In this document: positions 48,101-60,091 of the stretch, piece after piece
How positions within the stretch are numbered: the first letter of the stretch is position 1
Layout of the letters: each line of letters begins with the position of its first letter
Assembly (NCBI GenBank): GCA_050084985.1
Contig: JBITNC010000001.1
Coordinates: 93,124,001 to 93,188,000 of the forward strand
Reading direction: 5' to 3'
Source: Nageia nagi
Lineage: Eukaryota > Pinophyta
DNA: 64,000 bases
The notes under the pieces: model-generated
Databases searched by the model: none
What the model was told of the DNA's origin: nothing
What the model saw: the letters and a program-made list of their open reading frames with translations, nothing else
Position numbers and translations under genes: made by a program

Positions 48101-48400
48101 CGATATATATTCTGTAAAGTTTTTTAAACTTAGAATGATAAACAAACATAACTATGATATATATTTAAGATATTATGAACTCACATAAATTTTCACATTT
48201 AAAATATTGAAATAATGAAAAGCTACATGTTCCTTGAGCATAATTTTGAGTGTTTATTCTCCTATTATTTTGCTTCATCTCAAACCCAAGAGCTAGGATA
48301 GAGAAAAAGAGAATAGGAAAAAAGAAAGTAAGAAGACCAAAACATAGATAACAAATTGCATAAAAATGATTTAGAAAAAAAGAGAGAAAAGAAGTAGAAT
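45161..48400 (+). other. 3' region of the Tat Gypsy, unidentified frames
   Basis: Beyond integrase there are protein-like but unassigned stretches. 45352-45540 includes AWNFLRLPIDIQRNLDLNYY and ends in a stop. 46405-46750 includes MSFGAFIGSLIPYFLSWTF, hydrophobic then Pro-rich. 47273-47518 includes FELLEGIQNKIFYMIALLIL; near 47690 there is HARHWKVDHTIHTHYHFHP. Tat elements often carry extra ORFs after integrase, so these may be such ORFs. The segment 47820-48400 is AT-rich with a (TA)n tract at 47836-47854. Confidence 0.35.
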
Positions 48401-48640
48401 TCTTAGGGTATAAGGTATAAGGTTTAGTGTTTAAAATTTAGAATTTAAGGTTTAGGTTTTAGGGTTTAGATTTTAGTGTATAGGGATTAGGGTTTAGGGT
48501 TTATGATTTATGGTATAGTTTGAGGATATAGGTTTAAGGATTACACTTTAGGTTTTAAGGATTAGGGTTTAGGGGTTTAGGGATTTAAGGTTTAGTGGTT
48601 TAATAGTTAGAGGTTTAGGGGTTTAGAAATTAGGATAAAA
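48401..48640 (+). repeat. Degenerate interstitial telomere-like tract, TTTAGGG orientation
   Basis: About 30 imperfect units of TTTAGGG/TTAGGGT/TTTAAGG. Runs such as GATTAGGGTTTAGGGTTTA at 48486-48504 are nearly perfect Arabidopsis-type repeats. The G-rich strand is the plus strand. Confidence 0.8.
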
Positions 48641-49329
48641 ATGTTAAATTAAGATAATGTAATGCAATGTGGTTATCTTTTTTACAACTTTATAAATGTG
48701 CATCGACCAATCTATATACCTAATTACTTTATCATGCAATGTGATGTGGTCATCTTTTTTTACAATTTCAAAAATTTATTAAATCTTATAATTTGAGTGG
48801 TGTGAATAAAATTTTTAAAGTTTTTAATTTTTCTAGACTATATACTAGCCAAGTGTTAAAATAAGGTAGGCTGATAAAACTATATGTTGGGTTTACCATA
48901 TCTTTCCAATGAGTCACATAATAATATATTAGAAGTGGTCATTACAACTCTACCTCTACTATCAAAAATCTAACCCTTATTTAACTGATGTAGGCTTTAG
49001 GATAAATATGGTAGATAAAATGCTTCCTAGGATTGAGTATCAGGTTGGTCACTAAATGTGTCCCCAAAGTGAAATGGACATGGGGAATGTCATCGATCGA
49101 GTAGTTAATGGCTTTCTAAGAGTATCTACCATCTTATTGTAGCTAATGGACTGACTAGTCCATTGGTGTTTCCCAAATAAACTCTCATATCCCCTTTTTA
49201 TAGTCTTTCAATGAAAATTAATGACTCTTACCTAAGGGAAGACTACCTTGCTGATCAAATCCAAGTGTACTTAGCTTTATGGCTTAATAATTATGATGGT
49301 GGGAACTAAAAAAATTAGAATCAATGGTT
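48641..49329. other. Unassigned DNA between telomere-like and hexamer tracts
   Basis: A CAATGTGGTTATCTTTTTTAC segment occurs twice (about 48664 and 48739). The part 48900-49320 has less AT and no coding motif. Confidence 0.4.
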
Positions 49330-50395
49330 GTTATCACCTCCAACTCACTAATATTTATTTTAAAGGCATCATGCATATGCATCTAGAAAATAAAGCACAT
49401 AGTATAACCTAGCATTAACATTAACATAGCATTCACATAAATTCAACATTGCATTGACAATTGTAATAAGATTAATATTACTATTAAAATAACATGAGCA
49501 TAACATAACATTGACATTTACATTACATTATAATAGTATTAACATTGTATTGACATTGCAATAATATTAATGTTATAATATAATTAACATTACCATTTAA
49601 AAAATATGAACATAACATTAACACTAATAAAGTATTAATGATATCATACTATTAGCATTACATTAAAATTCTAATGATATTAACATTTTATTGCATTAAC
49701 ATTGATATAACATTAACATTAACTTTAACTTTAACTTTAACATTAACATTAACATAGTATTAAATTATTATTCACATAGCATTAATATTAGCATATCATT
49801 TACTTTAACATTATCATATTATTAATATTGCATTAACATTCCATTACGATTAACATTATCATATTAATAATACTACATTAACATGAACATAAAAATAACA
49901 TTGCATTTTAACATTTCCATAGCATTAACATGATATTAACATTAATATAGCATTAACATTGACATAGCATTAACAATATCATATTATTAACATTTAATTA
50001 ACATTTTAATTACATTAACATTGCAATAGGTTTAACATTACTATTAAAATAATATGAACATAACATTAATATCATATTGCATTAACATTAACATTAATAT
50101 TAACATTTAACATTAATTTATCATTCACATAGCATTAATATTAACATAGTATTTACATTAATATTATCATATTATTAACATTGCATTATGATTAACATTA
50201 TCATATTAATAACATTGTATTAACATTCTAATTACATTAACATTACAATAGGATTAACATTACCATCAAAATAACATAAACATTATAATAACATCATATT
50301 GCATTAACATTGACATAACATTAACATTGAAATTGATATTGTATTGCATTAACATTGGCATTGGCATTGCATTGCATGAACATTAACACACCTAA
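49330..50395. repeat. ~1-kb degenerate (CATTAA)n hexamer tract
   Basis: ATTAACATTAACATT-type units, with ATAGCATTAAC and ATATTATTAACATT variants, run for about a kilobase. Locally the unit is clean (49712-49760, where CTTTAA and CATTAA alternate). It is low-complexity DNA with no coding. It abuts the CCCTAA-like tract at about 50390. Confidence 0.9.
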
Positions 50396-50910
50396 CCTTA
50401 AACCCCTAAACCCTTACCCCTAACCCCTAACCCTTAACCTTAACCATAACCAATAACATTGAACCCTAACCCACAAACCCTAACCTAACTCCTAACCCCA
50501 AACCCCCAAACTATTATCCCTAATCCTAAACCCTAAACCCTAGCCCTTAACCCCAAATCTTAAACCCTATCCCTTAATCCCAAACCCTTAAACCCTCACA
50601 CCTAACCCCTAACTCCTAAACCCTTATCCCTAATTCCTAACCCCAAATCCTTAAACCCTAATCCCTTACCTTAACCAATAATACCTAACCCTAACTCCCA
50701 TTAACATTAACCACTAACACCAAACCTTAAACACTTAATTACCCTAATCCTTATCCCAAACCCTATAACCAAAACCCTTTAACCCTAACATATAAACCTT
50801 AAACCCTAATCATTAAACCCTTAACCCTAAACCCTAATATTAACTACTAACCCTTAACTTTAGCCATAACTAATAACAACATACCCTAACTTGACTTCTA
50901 ACCCCAAACC
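50396..50910. repeat. Degenerate telomere-like tract, CCCTAA orientation; continues at 61379-61560
   Basis: Runs such as CCTAACCCCTAACCC and CCTAAACCCTAAACCCTAG are frequent (50396-50905). The C-rich strand is the plus strand, opposite to 48401-48640. The tract is broken at 50910 by the LTR element and resumes at 61379 (ACCCTAACCTCAAACC), ending near 61560. Confidence 0.85.
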
Positions 50911-51389
50911 TAATGGAATTTAAGGATTCCATAACCAAGATCACCTTTAAGGATTCCAAAATATCTAACACAAGTGATACAATTTCATGCATAATGAGAC
51001 ACACCATATAGTGGTTCCTCCATCATGGGAGTACATCTACTTGGCCCATATTTTCTATTATTTCTCATAAGTTACCTCTCATAAATTCTTAAGAATTCAT
51101 CTACAAGAATTCTCCTACAAACTTCCTACAAGAGCATTCCTACAACTCTATAATACTAGAATTTTCATGCTATTTATAGACCAAATTACTCCCTTGAATC
51201 ACCCTATTAACCATTGTATAAATTCATCACATGCAACACCCTTTTACCCAAGGTGCATGATCATGAGATGGAGTGTAGGATAACTTACATTATCATATTC
51301 ACTGAATGCTTAAAGTATCTAGGGACACCCTTAAGCATTAAGTGAATTATATTAAGAGACCTTACAATAATGCATTATAAATTGTAACA
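50911..51389 (-). repeat. 3' LTR of the LARD-like element
   Basis: 479 bp matching 60906-61373, including the block AATGAGACACACCATATA and the ACACCCTTTTACCC block. The TATA-containing TATTTATAGACC (51170-51181) and the partner TATTTATAGGCC (61194-61205) are conserved. Confidence 0.82.
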
Positions 51390-54300
51390 CTCCCCCTTAA
51401 TGCAATATTGAGGTAGAGAGTTGAGAAGACAGAGAGAAAGAGTAAGATAGTTCTCCTCCATAAGAATAGAAGTAGAGATGATAACTTGTGAGAAAGTCAT
51501 GGAATTTATATGGTTCTATAAGACTCAACTACTTAACTATTTTAAAAAATAGTTTATAATACAATCATTAACCATGAACAATTTCAATGTACAAGTAGTA
51601 GTCATCCAATAATTTGATATGATGAGCATTCAATAACCTCATACCAAAAGTAACTTGCAATCTCTAGAGGAAACATACAAGCTACAAGCAATTTATAACA
51701 AAATTAGTAAGATACACATATGCAAAACATCAAATATGACATACATCATCAACTATGATATCTAATAATATCACATATGTATACTAACAAGTTATGATAT
51801 ATAATATCATTTGTAATATAAATATCTAAATGTGCATAATATCAAATGCACTATTAATCAAGTGATACATAAATGCACTATCAAACAAGGATATACGAAA
51901 TATCCATAAGTGATATAAAAAAATTAGTTTTAGATTTTGATTATTTTGTTTATTTTAGAACATTATTATTGTGTTTATTTTTATATGAAGGTGTCATCAT
52001 ATCATAACATTTCATGTCTCCCTCTTGATGACAATTTCATCTATTAAATATTCATGTGACCATGTTACCTTAACCATGTGAAAAATTATTAAATACCAAC
52101 TTGATAAAAAAAAGATTATAAGAAATTCATAAGCTATAAGTCAAAGATGCATAAGTTATTATCTATTTACAAACATATTGATTTGTAATTTTAAGTTCTC
52201 CTTCAACAATATTGTAGCATAGATGAAGAACAAGACAACATGCAAACTTGACTATGCCACTAAACAAGATGCATAAGTCACAAAATGCCAACTCGACTAT
52301 GCTACTAGTCAAGATGCATATGATGGAATATGGTACATTATTCCAATAACATGGATTTAAATTCCATATAAAAATTACAATTTTGGATAAGAGAAAACCT
52401 TTTTAACTACTCAAATAATGTGGAATCATGGGTAAGGGAGAACCTTTTAACTACTCTATCCATAAAAGAAAGATATTCTTCCATCAACATGGAAGCAAAA
52501 AATGTAGCATCTATCCAAAAATATTTATATTCTTCTTAATAATGTAAATAAAATGACATTAATCCATCAATAAACATGGATATTATTCCATCAACATAGA
52601 AGAAAATAATGTGGTATCCATCCATAAAGAAAGGTTAAGACCAAGTTATCTAAGTCATCAAAGAGACTTTTCATACTTGATTATCTTTCAACCTTGGATT
52701 TTTGAAAGTGCAAGTATTTTAACATCTTCCAATTTTAGCAAAAGATGAACTTTATACTTTTGTTTAAGACTCTTAATCTTACTTCATATTTCTTAACCTT
52801 AACAATTTTATTTCCAGTTATATTCCTCTCAATTTGATATGGGACTAAGTATAAGTTTCATTTACATGGATTCATTAAGGTATAGCTTCCATTCAATAAT
52901 AATGAAGATAAGTTTGAAGGTTTATTATGACCTTTGAGAGAAACATACTCAATTTCATATTATAGTTAACAACTTTTGGAGCTCTTTAGGAGACTCATTA
53001 AAGATTTGGTCTAACAATTAACATTTTTAGAAGGTTTCACATGAAATAAAAGTCCAATAAAATTCCATAAATCTTTATTTCACTTGAAATCAAAATTTGA
53101 TTATGAAGGAGGAAGAAAAATAGATCCTATAACCTATAATGTCATAGATCATAATGATACACTATATGGTGAAACTCCCTCTTTTAGAGAAGACTTTATA
53201 TTCAAAGGAAATTTAAATAGTCATCCAAAAGTAAAGATAAAGGATACTTCACTAAGAACCTTTAAAAAACTTAAGTGGTACTATTGGCTTAAAAAAAGCT
53301 TACTTATCTTCCCTAAGATACAAATTTCTAAAAATAAAAAGCCAATTAATGGAAAAATATTTTAACCAAACTTAAAAAAATTATCAATAAGGAGTGTATG
53401 AGACAAGAGTCTCATGCCATCCAAATTTTCTAGGTGGGATTTATCATAATCCACCAAATGCCATATCTATAGGCCACAATTTAGCTCATGTATTAATCAC
53501 CATCATACTTATTTGATCCTAAAAAAATTATGAAGGATTGAAAATAAAGGTTTAGTAAACAATTAACCCTTAAAAGGTTAGGTAATTATTTAAAAAATTT
53601 CTCTACTTCAAATAAGAGATTTATCCTTCTCAAAAAATTAATCCCCCAAAACAAAATCATTTCTTCACCTCCTTTAAAAAAAAAAAGTCTAAAAAATTAT
53701 TTATTTCTCCCTCCTTTATTTTTAAAATAATAATTCCCCCTTTGTTAAGAAAATAACTAAGCTCTTTTTACAAAACTTATTTAAGTAAATTTTTTTTATT
53801 AAATTCATTTACTATTTACTTAAGAAATAAAAATAATTGCTATTTGTTCCAATAAAGGATTCATTCTAATAATAAAGCAAAAATATGTTATTTATCCTAT
53901 ATACCATTATTTACATAGATTCCTAATCAAATTTATCAATCATTGATCTCTTCCCCTACAACTTGGAAGTGTAGCCAACCACCACAAGTGGGCATACTCA
54001 CAGCCTATCTTCATATCGTAACTCCCTTTTTTATGACCCTACCTCAATTCCTACCTCCTTTCTCCATTTGAAATACCTCTCTCATTTTTTAAAGGAGATT
54101 TAGTATACTTGCTTTTATAGTGGTATGGATAAGGCTATTGCTATTGATTGTTTCTTTTTTACTGAAACTATCATCTATTGAACAACTTTAAGTTTGATGA
54201 AACTAATAACTGAATGAAGGAGCTTTCTTGTGAGAGTTTTGGTGGTACAAGTCTATAGTTGATCCAGTAAATATTTTTCCCCCTATTATTACTATTTTGA

Positions 54301-55266
54301 GCTCAAGGAAGTTTGTTTGACTTTGGCCCTATTATTATTATTAATTACCCCATCCTATTAGTCTACTATCACTAATGGATCGAGATTTTTTTTACAGAAG
54401 GGGCTCACAGTTATAACTCATTAATAAAGAACCAATGCTACCATGTATCCTTCTCCTTTATAATTGGATTAAGATATTATTAGTATGATGCATAATTCAT
54501 AAGATTGCTAGCTACACACACACATCATAGCAATAGAATATCTAGATGATGCCTGATAATTACTCTAGATCTCATCTATTTTATCCAAATTTATTGAGCA
54601 TTCCCATTAACCTTGGTTGAGTAATTTTTTTTAATCCTAAGACAATTAGATTAGGACCACCACCCTATGTGTAGTTCTTCTTTATCCCATGCTTGTTAGG
54701 TCCTAAAGAATAGTAGGTAAGGGATATGGGATGCAATATGATAGGAATAAGGGTGCACAAATAGGGTGGCTTGGTGACATGAAACATCGAGGTGGTGTGG
54801 TAGGCATATATATGCCAAGGAGAGGGAGACACCAAGACAATGGTGAATGGGTTTGAACATTGCATACCATAGTGGGGTTGAGGGGGTGGCCTAAGAATGA
54901 TGATCATGTTGTAAATCATGTGGATGTAAGAAACCCTAAGGGAATTTGCTCAGTGGGGCTACCTTATAGGGTTGAGAAGGAGCAAAATTTCAAGGTTGTG
55001 AGTGTTGTGACCATGATAAGAAGGATAAATACTAGGGCACATAATGCATATTATGCTTATTTTTGAAGCATACACTTCCCATTATTATGCAATAGGAGGG
55101 TGTAGTGGTGGTCGATGGTTGGTTATGGTTGTTAGGGTTAGAGAGGTTGGGGATACTAGAGGTGAGGTGAGATGCTATGAATTTCCTCCTTAAAATGTTC
55201 CCCCATCTAGTGGGAGCATTGCTTATCATAGTGATGGATATTTGAAAATAAGATAATCAAAGGCAC
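51390..55266 (-). other. LARD-like internal region, left part
   Basis: AT-rich and without polymerase motifs. Features seen: a short tandem duplication of a GACTATGCCACTA...AAGATGCATA unit (about 52248-52320, ~47-bp period) and repeated ATCAACATGGAA words (52470-52620). An open frame 53084-53365 (+, 93 residues) has no recognised family and is probably chance. A G-rich stretch lies at 54700-55230. If this is the retrotransposon's RNA, it would be largely non-coding. Confidence 0.5.
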
Positions 55267-55821
55267 TGTTGAAGCAAATACTAAATACCCAAAAAACCAT
55301 TTTGCAAATAGAGACTAGAATAATTTACTACTCTAAGTGTCATAAATAACAATCACACAAATATGGAGACAAATATATGAATTGGTTTCTCTCATTTATG
55401 AGAGTACATACACTATAACAAGATGATATATTACTCTCTAGCAATGAATATTACAGTAGCTAATAACTCTCTCTTCAATGGCAATATTTGCTTGCTCAAG
55501 ACTTACTCAATATTTCTCCACTCTTTGCTGCTACAATGCTCACAATGAGACATGCTCTCTTAATACTACATGAAAAATGGCATGCACTTCACTTGCATTA
55601 CTACCCATTACATTTCTACATCCAAATGGTTGTATTTATAGATAAGAGAGCCCACTTTGATTGCTAGTCAATACCCAGCCAATGTAATTACATAATGATT
55701 TATTTAAATATAAAGTGTGCTCATGTTATTTTTAATCTTAGGTATGTACAAAATAAATATGTTCTCATTTTAAATAATAAGAACTACATATACCAAAGTG
55801 AACATTACAAATATTTCAAAA
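55267..55821 (-). repeat. 3' LTR of Copia C
   Basis: About 555 bp. The match to 59571-60091 starts at about 55310 (TTTACTACTCTAAGTGTC); the first ~45 bp have no counterpart in the clipped 5' LTR. Confidence 0.75.
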
Positions 55822-56499
55822 CTCCCCCTTAAGGTTTACTTGGGGATATGGATTACAATTACATGTATGATAATAATTCTCCCCCTTGACATACAATTAG
55901 GTATGAGAATGATAGATTAACTAAAAATTATATTCATTGTTATTGATTGAGAGTAATATGTACATCATCTTGCAAAAGAGAGCTCTTTTTAGAAGAGACA
56001 AAACCTATTGTAAATTGCAACAATCATAGTTGCCAAGCGAGCATGTAGATTAAGAGTAAGCAAGAAAAAATTCTATAGTAAAGAGAAGAGATATTAGTGC
56101 CAAAATACTTGAGTATGATTTTATAAATTCTATATTAATCATAAAGAGTATTGGATAGTTACAATTCAGCCATTTGCAAATTTAAAATTGCAATTCTATT
56201 GGCATACATTTGCATACAATAAACAAACAATTACCAATATTATAATAATCCATTTAATTGTAATAATTAGCATTAATTATTTTGAAATAAGTAAAAAATA
56301 ATTCACTTAGTAGCAAAATAACATATCCAAAATGATATTAAAGTATTTCAAAAAAATACCAAAAATAGTACCAAGTTTATCATGTGCATATGAAAGATAT
56401 CGGTATAAAACATGTCTAGCGGGGAATGAGGATATAATCACACTTACCCAATCCATAGATGCAAAAATGAATTTAGTTGGAAAAGGAGGTATCATCATA

Positions 56500-57960
56500 C
56501 TCAACCACTCCCCCTTAAGGAAAGCTCCACCAACCCAAGATTTTTATGAAGCTTCACAAACTGAGCTTTAGCTAAAGGGTTGGTAAAAATACCAATAGAA
56601 TTTTTTTTACTTAGACAATATTCTAAAAATAAAGTCCTATCCAATACTTTGTCTCTCACAAAATGGGCTTTTATCTCAATGTATTTTTTCCTTTGATGGA
56701 GGATTGGATTTTTGGCCAAGGCAATAGCTAACTAGTTATCAAAGATAATCTTAATTGGATGGAACTATTTTAAGCTAATTTCATCAAGCAAATGAGAAAT
56801 CTAAATAGCTTCTTGAGCTACAAGAGTCATTGCACTATATTCTAATTATATATATGATAATGTAGACATTGGTTATTTCTTAAATGCCCATAAAATTGCA
56901 GTTGAACCAATACTAAAAACATAGGCACTTATTGATTTTCTATCCTCAAAGTCTCCATCATAACTTGCATCTAAATAACCAACCAATTCAAAAGATTGTA
57001 ATGAAGAATTCAAAGCTAAATTTCTTATTCCAAAAATATATCTCAAAATTCTCTTTACTACATTAAGATGCTCCATATATGGATTATGCATGTATCTAGC
57101 TAAGAAATTCATAGCAAAAGCAATATTTGGCCTTGTTATTATAAGACATAACAAGCTACCAATTAATTTTCTATATGTAGTAGCATCAGTAAGAATTGAT
57201 TTCTGAAAGATATTGAATTTGATGCCTTGATACATGGGTTTATATTTAGCCATATTAAACTTATTCAAAATATCAAAAAATATATTTGGATTGACTAAGT
57301 AATGTACAATTCTCATACTGATAAACTTGCATCCCAAGATAATAGTGAATTAAACCCATATCAACCATGTAATATTGATATTTTAATTTGCTAATAACAA
57401 GTGTTGATGATTTGTAAATTATTTTTAGTAATGAGTATATCATAAATATATAGCAAAATTAAAATCAAATCATTTCCTTCATTGAAAATGTATAAATCAA
57501 TATAGCATCTTGAGAACCCAAAGGATTTAAAATATTGAGAAATTTTCTCATACAAATATCTTTAAGCTTGCTTTAAACCATAAAGAGATTTTCTCAATTT
57601 GCACATAAATGTTTCTTTTTCTCTAATTATGAACCCATTTGGCTGATGCATATATAATTCCACATCCAAATTTCCATTTAAGAATGCATACTTAACATCC
57701 AATTGGAATATTTTTTAATTTTAAGTAGCAGTAAGAGCAATAATCAATCTAATATTTGACATATTAGCTAAAGGAGTAAAGGTTTGAGTATAATCAATTT
57801 CATGCTTTTGTGCAAATCCCTTAGCTACAAGTTTGGCTTTGCATTTCTCAATATTACCATTTGAATTGTACTTAATTTTGAACACCCATTTATTACCAAT
57901 AATATTTCTATTGGCTAGGGGAGGAACTAATTCTCAAGTTTCATTCTTCAATAATGTATC
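56500..57960 (-). pseudogene. Copia C reverse transcriptase and RNase H
   Basis: On minus: KAKLVAKGFAQKHEIDYTQT, FQLDVKYAFLNGNLDVELYM, KLRKSLYGLKQA, then the catalytic box as LILLYIYDILIT, where YVDD is YIYD. RNase H (56873-57337, open) has ATTYRKLIGSLLCLIITRPN, VVKRILRYIFGIRNLAL and VGYLDASYDGDFEDRKSISA. It continues in 56501-56719 with KAHFVRDKVL. Loss of the first catalytic Asp makes RT dead. Confidence 0.87.
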
Positions 57961-58960
57961 AATTTCTGATTTCATAGCTTCTACCCAGTGAGGATTTGGT
58001 TGCTTCATGAAGGATTGAGGCTCATCTTTTGATTGGATTCTAGCTAGTAAAGACATATTGGTTGCCATGTTCCTTGTAACTCTTTGGTTGGGAATGTTTA
58101 ATTGTAAGGGAGAATCTTTTAGAGTTTGAATAAGCCATTTGGGCTTCTTTGGAACATTCTCAACAATACCATCATCATTAACATCTAATATAAAATATTG
58201 CTCATCAAATTTAACATCCTTTGCCACTTTTATTTGTATAGAGAATGGATAATAAAGTCTATATGCTTTATGCTAATCATCATAACTAACAAAAATGTAT
58301 TTTTTAATCTATTGTCCAATTTCTTTCTCTTTTCTAATACTATAAAAGAGTATCCAACACAACCAAAGATTTTAAAATGAGAAATAGTTGGTTTATTACC
58401 AATCCAAGATTCAAAAGGAGATTTTTCATCTACTACTTTAGTTGGACATCTATTGAAAATGTATATTATTGTGTTTATTGCTTTTACCTATAGGAATTTT
58501 GGAAGATCACCCAATATACACCTTGCCATATCCATAATAGATCTATTTTTCCTTTCAGCTACTCCATTCTATTGAGGAGTGTAAGAGATAGAAAATTGAT
58601 GTTTTATACTAGAATTAGAGCAAAATTTATGAAATTCTTACTTATGTATTCCCCTCCATTATCAGACATGAGCATTTTAATTTTTTAATTAGTCTAATTT
58701 TCAACCAAGGATTTAAAATGCATAAACTTTTTAAAATAATTTAATTTATTTTTGAGAAAATACACAAAATTCATTCTGCTATAATCATCTATAAAAGTTA
58801 GTGCATATAAGTGACCTCTAAGAGATTTGACTTGAAAAGGACCTATTAAGTCACTATGTACAAGTTGTAGAATTTGATTTGCTCTAATTGCATTATCTTT
58901 GTCAATTTCTATCTACTCATCTTGCCCAAAATACAATTTTCACACAAGCCTATGTTAATT
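57934..58960 (-). pseudogene. Copia C integrase and following linker
   Basis: Minus strand: YTPQ-stop-NGVAERKN at plus 58547-58590 keeps the catalytic Glu but has a Gln-to-stop change. Then come ESWIGNKPTISHFKIFGCVG and a linker, open at 57934-58227, with DVNDDGIVENVPKKPKWLIQ and HWVEAMKSEIDTLLKNET, the start of RT. The upstream core with both Asp residues is frameshifted. Confidence 0.72.
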
Positions 58961-59179
58961 GATATTGAAGGCAAGCCATGCACATAATTCTCTTTCTTCA
59001 TAATCTATAAGTTTTTGTATTTAAGGTGCCTAAGTATTTGATGCCATAAACTACTTTTGGAGTCAAACATTCATAGCAAGACAATATTTTGGAGATGATT
59101 CAATCACTATATATAAGTTATTCTTGATTTTTCCGAGGTAAAAGTTGTAGACCCTTTTTAATATTCCAACCAATTGTTG

Positions 59180-59569
59180 TTAATTCAATAATATAATCCT
59201 CTTTTGCAATTTGAAATGTTGATAACAAATTGCTTCAGATTAAGAATAAACAAAATATTGTCCAACATTTTTTCATTAATGTAAACACTTCCAATTTCAA
59301 GAACTTTTGGTGTAGTGTTGTCTCCAATAATAACATAATTAGATTTGTGTTTATGCAAAAAATTGTAAATTTTCTTTTTCAAATCTCATATGCATTATCC
59401 ATCCAAAATCAATAATCCATTCATCAAAAATAATTTGACAATCAGAGTAAAGAGAAGAAACATAGGTTGATGACATTTGTTTAATCATATTCTTGCAGTT
59501 ACATTGTTCTTCTTTCATTTGAAATTTTTCTTTCCAAAAGAGTTTCCATTTTTGTTCTTCTTGTAACAA
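59180..59569 (-). pseudogene. Copia C protease and pre-integrase start
   Basis: Open frame 59351-59569 (minus) ends a gag linker, includes NCKNMIKQMSSTY, and has the protease start DEWIIDFGWIMHM, where DSG is DFG. Frame 59185-59382 continues with YVIIGDNTTPKVLEIGSVYI, the flap-side protease/pre-integrase sequence. It joins the clipped LTR at about 59570. Confidence 0.72.
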
Positions 59570-59570
59570 T

Positions 59571-60091
59571 TTGCTTCCTAGAATACTTTACTACTCTAAG
59601 TGTCCTCAACAACAATCACACAAATATGCAAACAAATAGTTGAAGTGGTTCCTCTCAGTTATGAGGGTACATCCACTATAACAAGATGATATATTACTCT
59701 CTAGTAGTGAATATTACAGTAGTTGATAACTCTCTCTTCAATGACAATACTTATTTACTCAAAACTTAATATTTCTCCGCTCTTTACTACTACAATGGTC
59801 ACAATAAGATAAGCTCTCAAACCTATATCTTATTGCTACATGAACAATGACATGCACTTCACTTGCATTACTACCCATTACATTTCTATAGCCAAATGTT
59901 TGTATTTATAGATAGGAGAGCCCATTTTGACTACTGGTCAGTACCCAGCCAATGTAATTACATAATAATTTATTTAAATATAAATTGGGATCACATTATT
60001 TTTAATCTTAGGTAAATACAAGATACATATGTTCTTATATTAAATAATAAGAACTACATATACCAAAGTGAATATTACAAATATTCCAACA
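59571..60091 (-). repeat. 5' LTR of Copia C, inner end clipped
   Basis: 521 bp ending ATTCCAACA at 60091 (minus-strand start TGTTGG). It begins at AGAATACTTTACTACTC, corresponding to about 45 bp inside the other LTR. Confidence 0.75.

Larger units (their letters stand above)
30139..48400 (+). mobile_element. Tat-lineage Gypsy element, interrupted by Copia B
   Basis: A putative 5' LTR (30139-30622), primer-binding site (30626), leader (30643-32095 plus 37621-37950), gag (37950-39720), protease (40230-40600), RT and RNase H (41980-43700) and integrase (43874-45160) follow in Gypsy order, with Copia B inserted in the leader. The presence of a second, archaeal-like RNase H after the first, and a Tat-type gag knuckle, places it in the Tat (Ogre/Grande-like) group. 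Those elements typically have long leaders and 3' regions with extra ORFs. No 3' LTR was found; the right limit given (48400) is simply where the telomere-like tract starts. Confidence 0.65.
55267..60091 (-). mobile_element. Copia C, gag-deleted, nested in the LARD-like element
   Basis: The 3' LTR is 55267-55821 (start TGTTGAAGC, end before the polypurine tract AAGGGGGAG at 55822-55830). The 5' LTR is 59571-60091, clipped at its inner end. From the clipped LTR the sequence passes directly into the protease region, so the LTR end, primer-binding site and gag are deleted. Pre-integrase, integrase, RT and RNase H follow in order to the left. I could not find a convincing target-site duplication (GGCAC left, TGTAG right). 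Confidence 0.8.

Noticed and set aside
53084-53365. 93-residue plus-strand frame in the LARD-like element
   Set aside because: Lys-rich, AT-driven, no recognisable family and no promoter; kept only as a remark.
55097-55101. TGTAG as left target-site duplication of Copia C (matching 60092-60096)
   Set aside because: It would add 165 bp of sequence that does not look like an LTR end, and the clipped partner LTR cannot confirm it.
54665-55229. Overlapping open frames in the G-rich stretch
   Set aside because: Both strands are open because the stretch is compositionally biased; no domain and no conserved motif.
59300-59325. GGTGTAGTG as a second CACTA terminus
   Set aside because: It lies inside the coding region of Copia C protease/pre-integrase, so it is a chance match.
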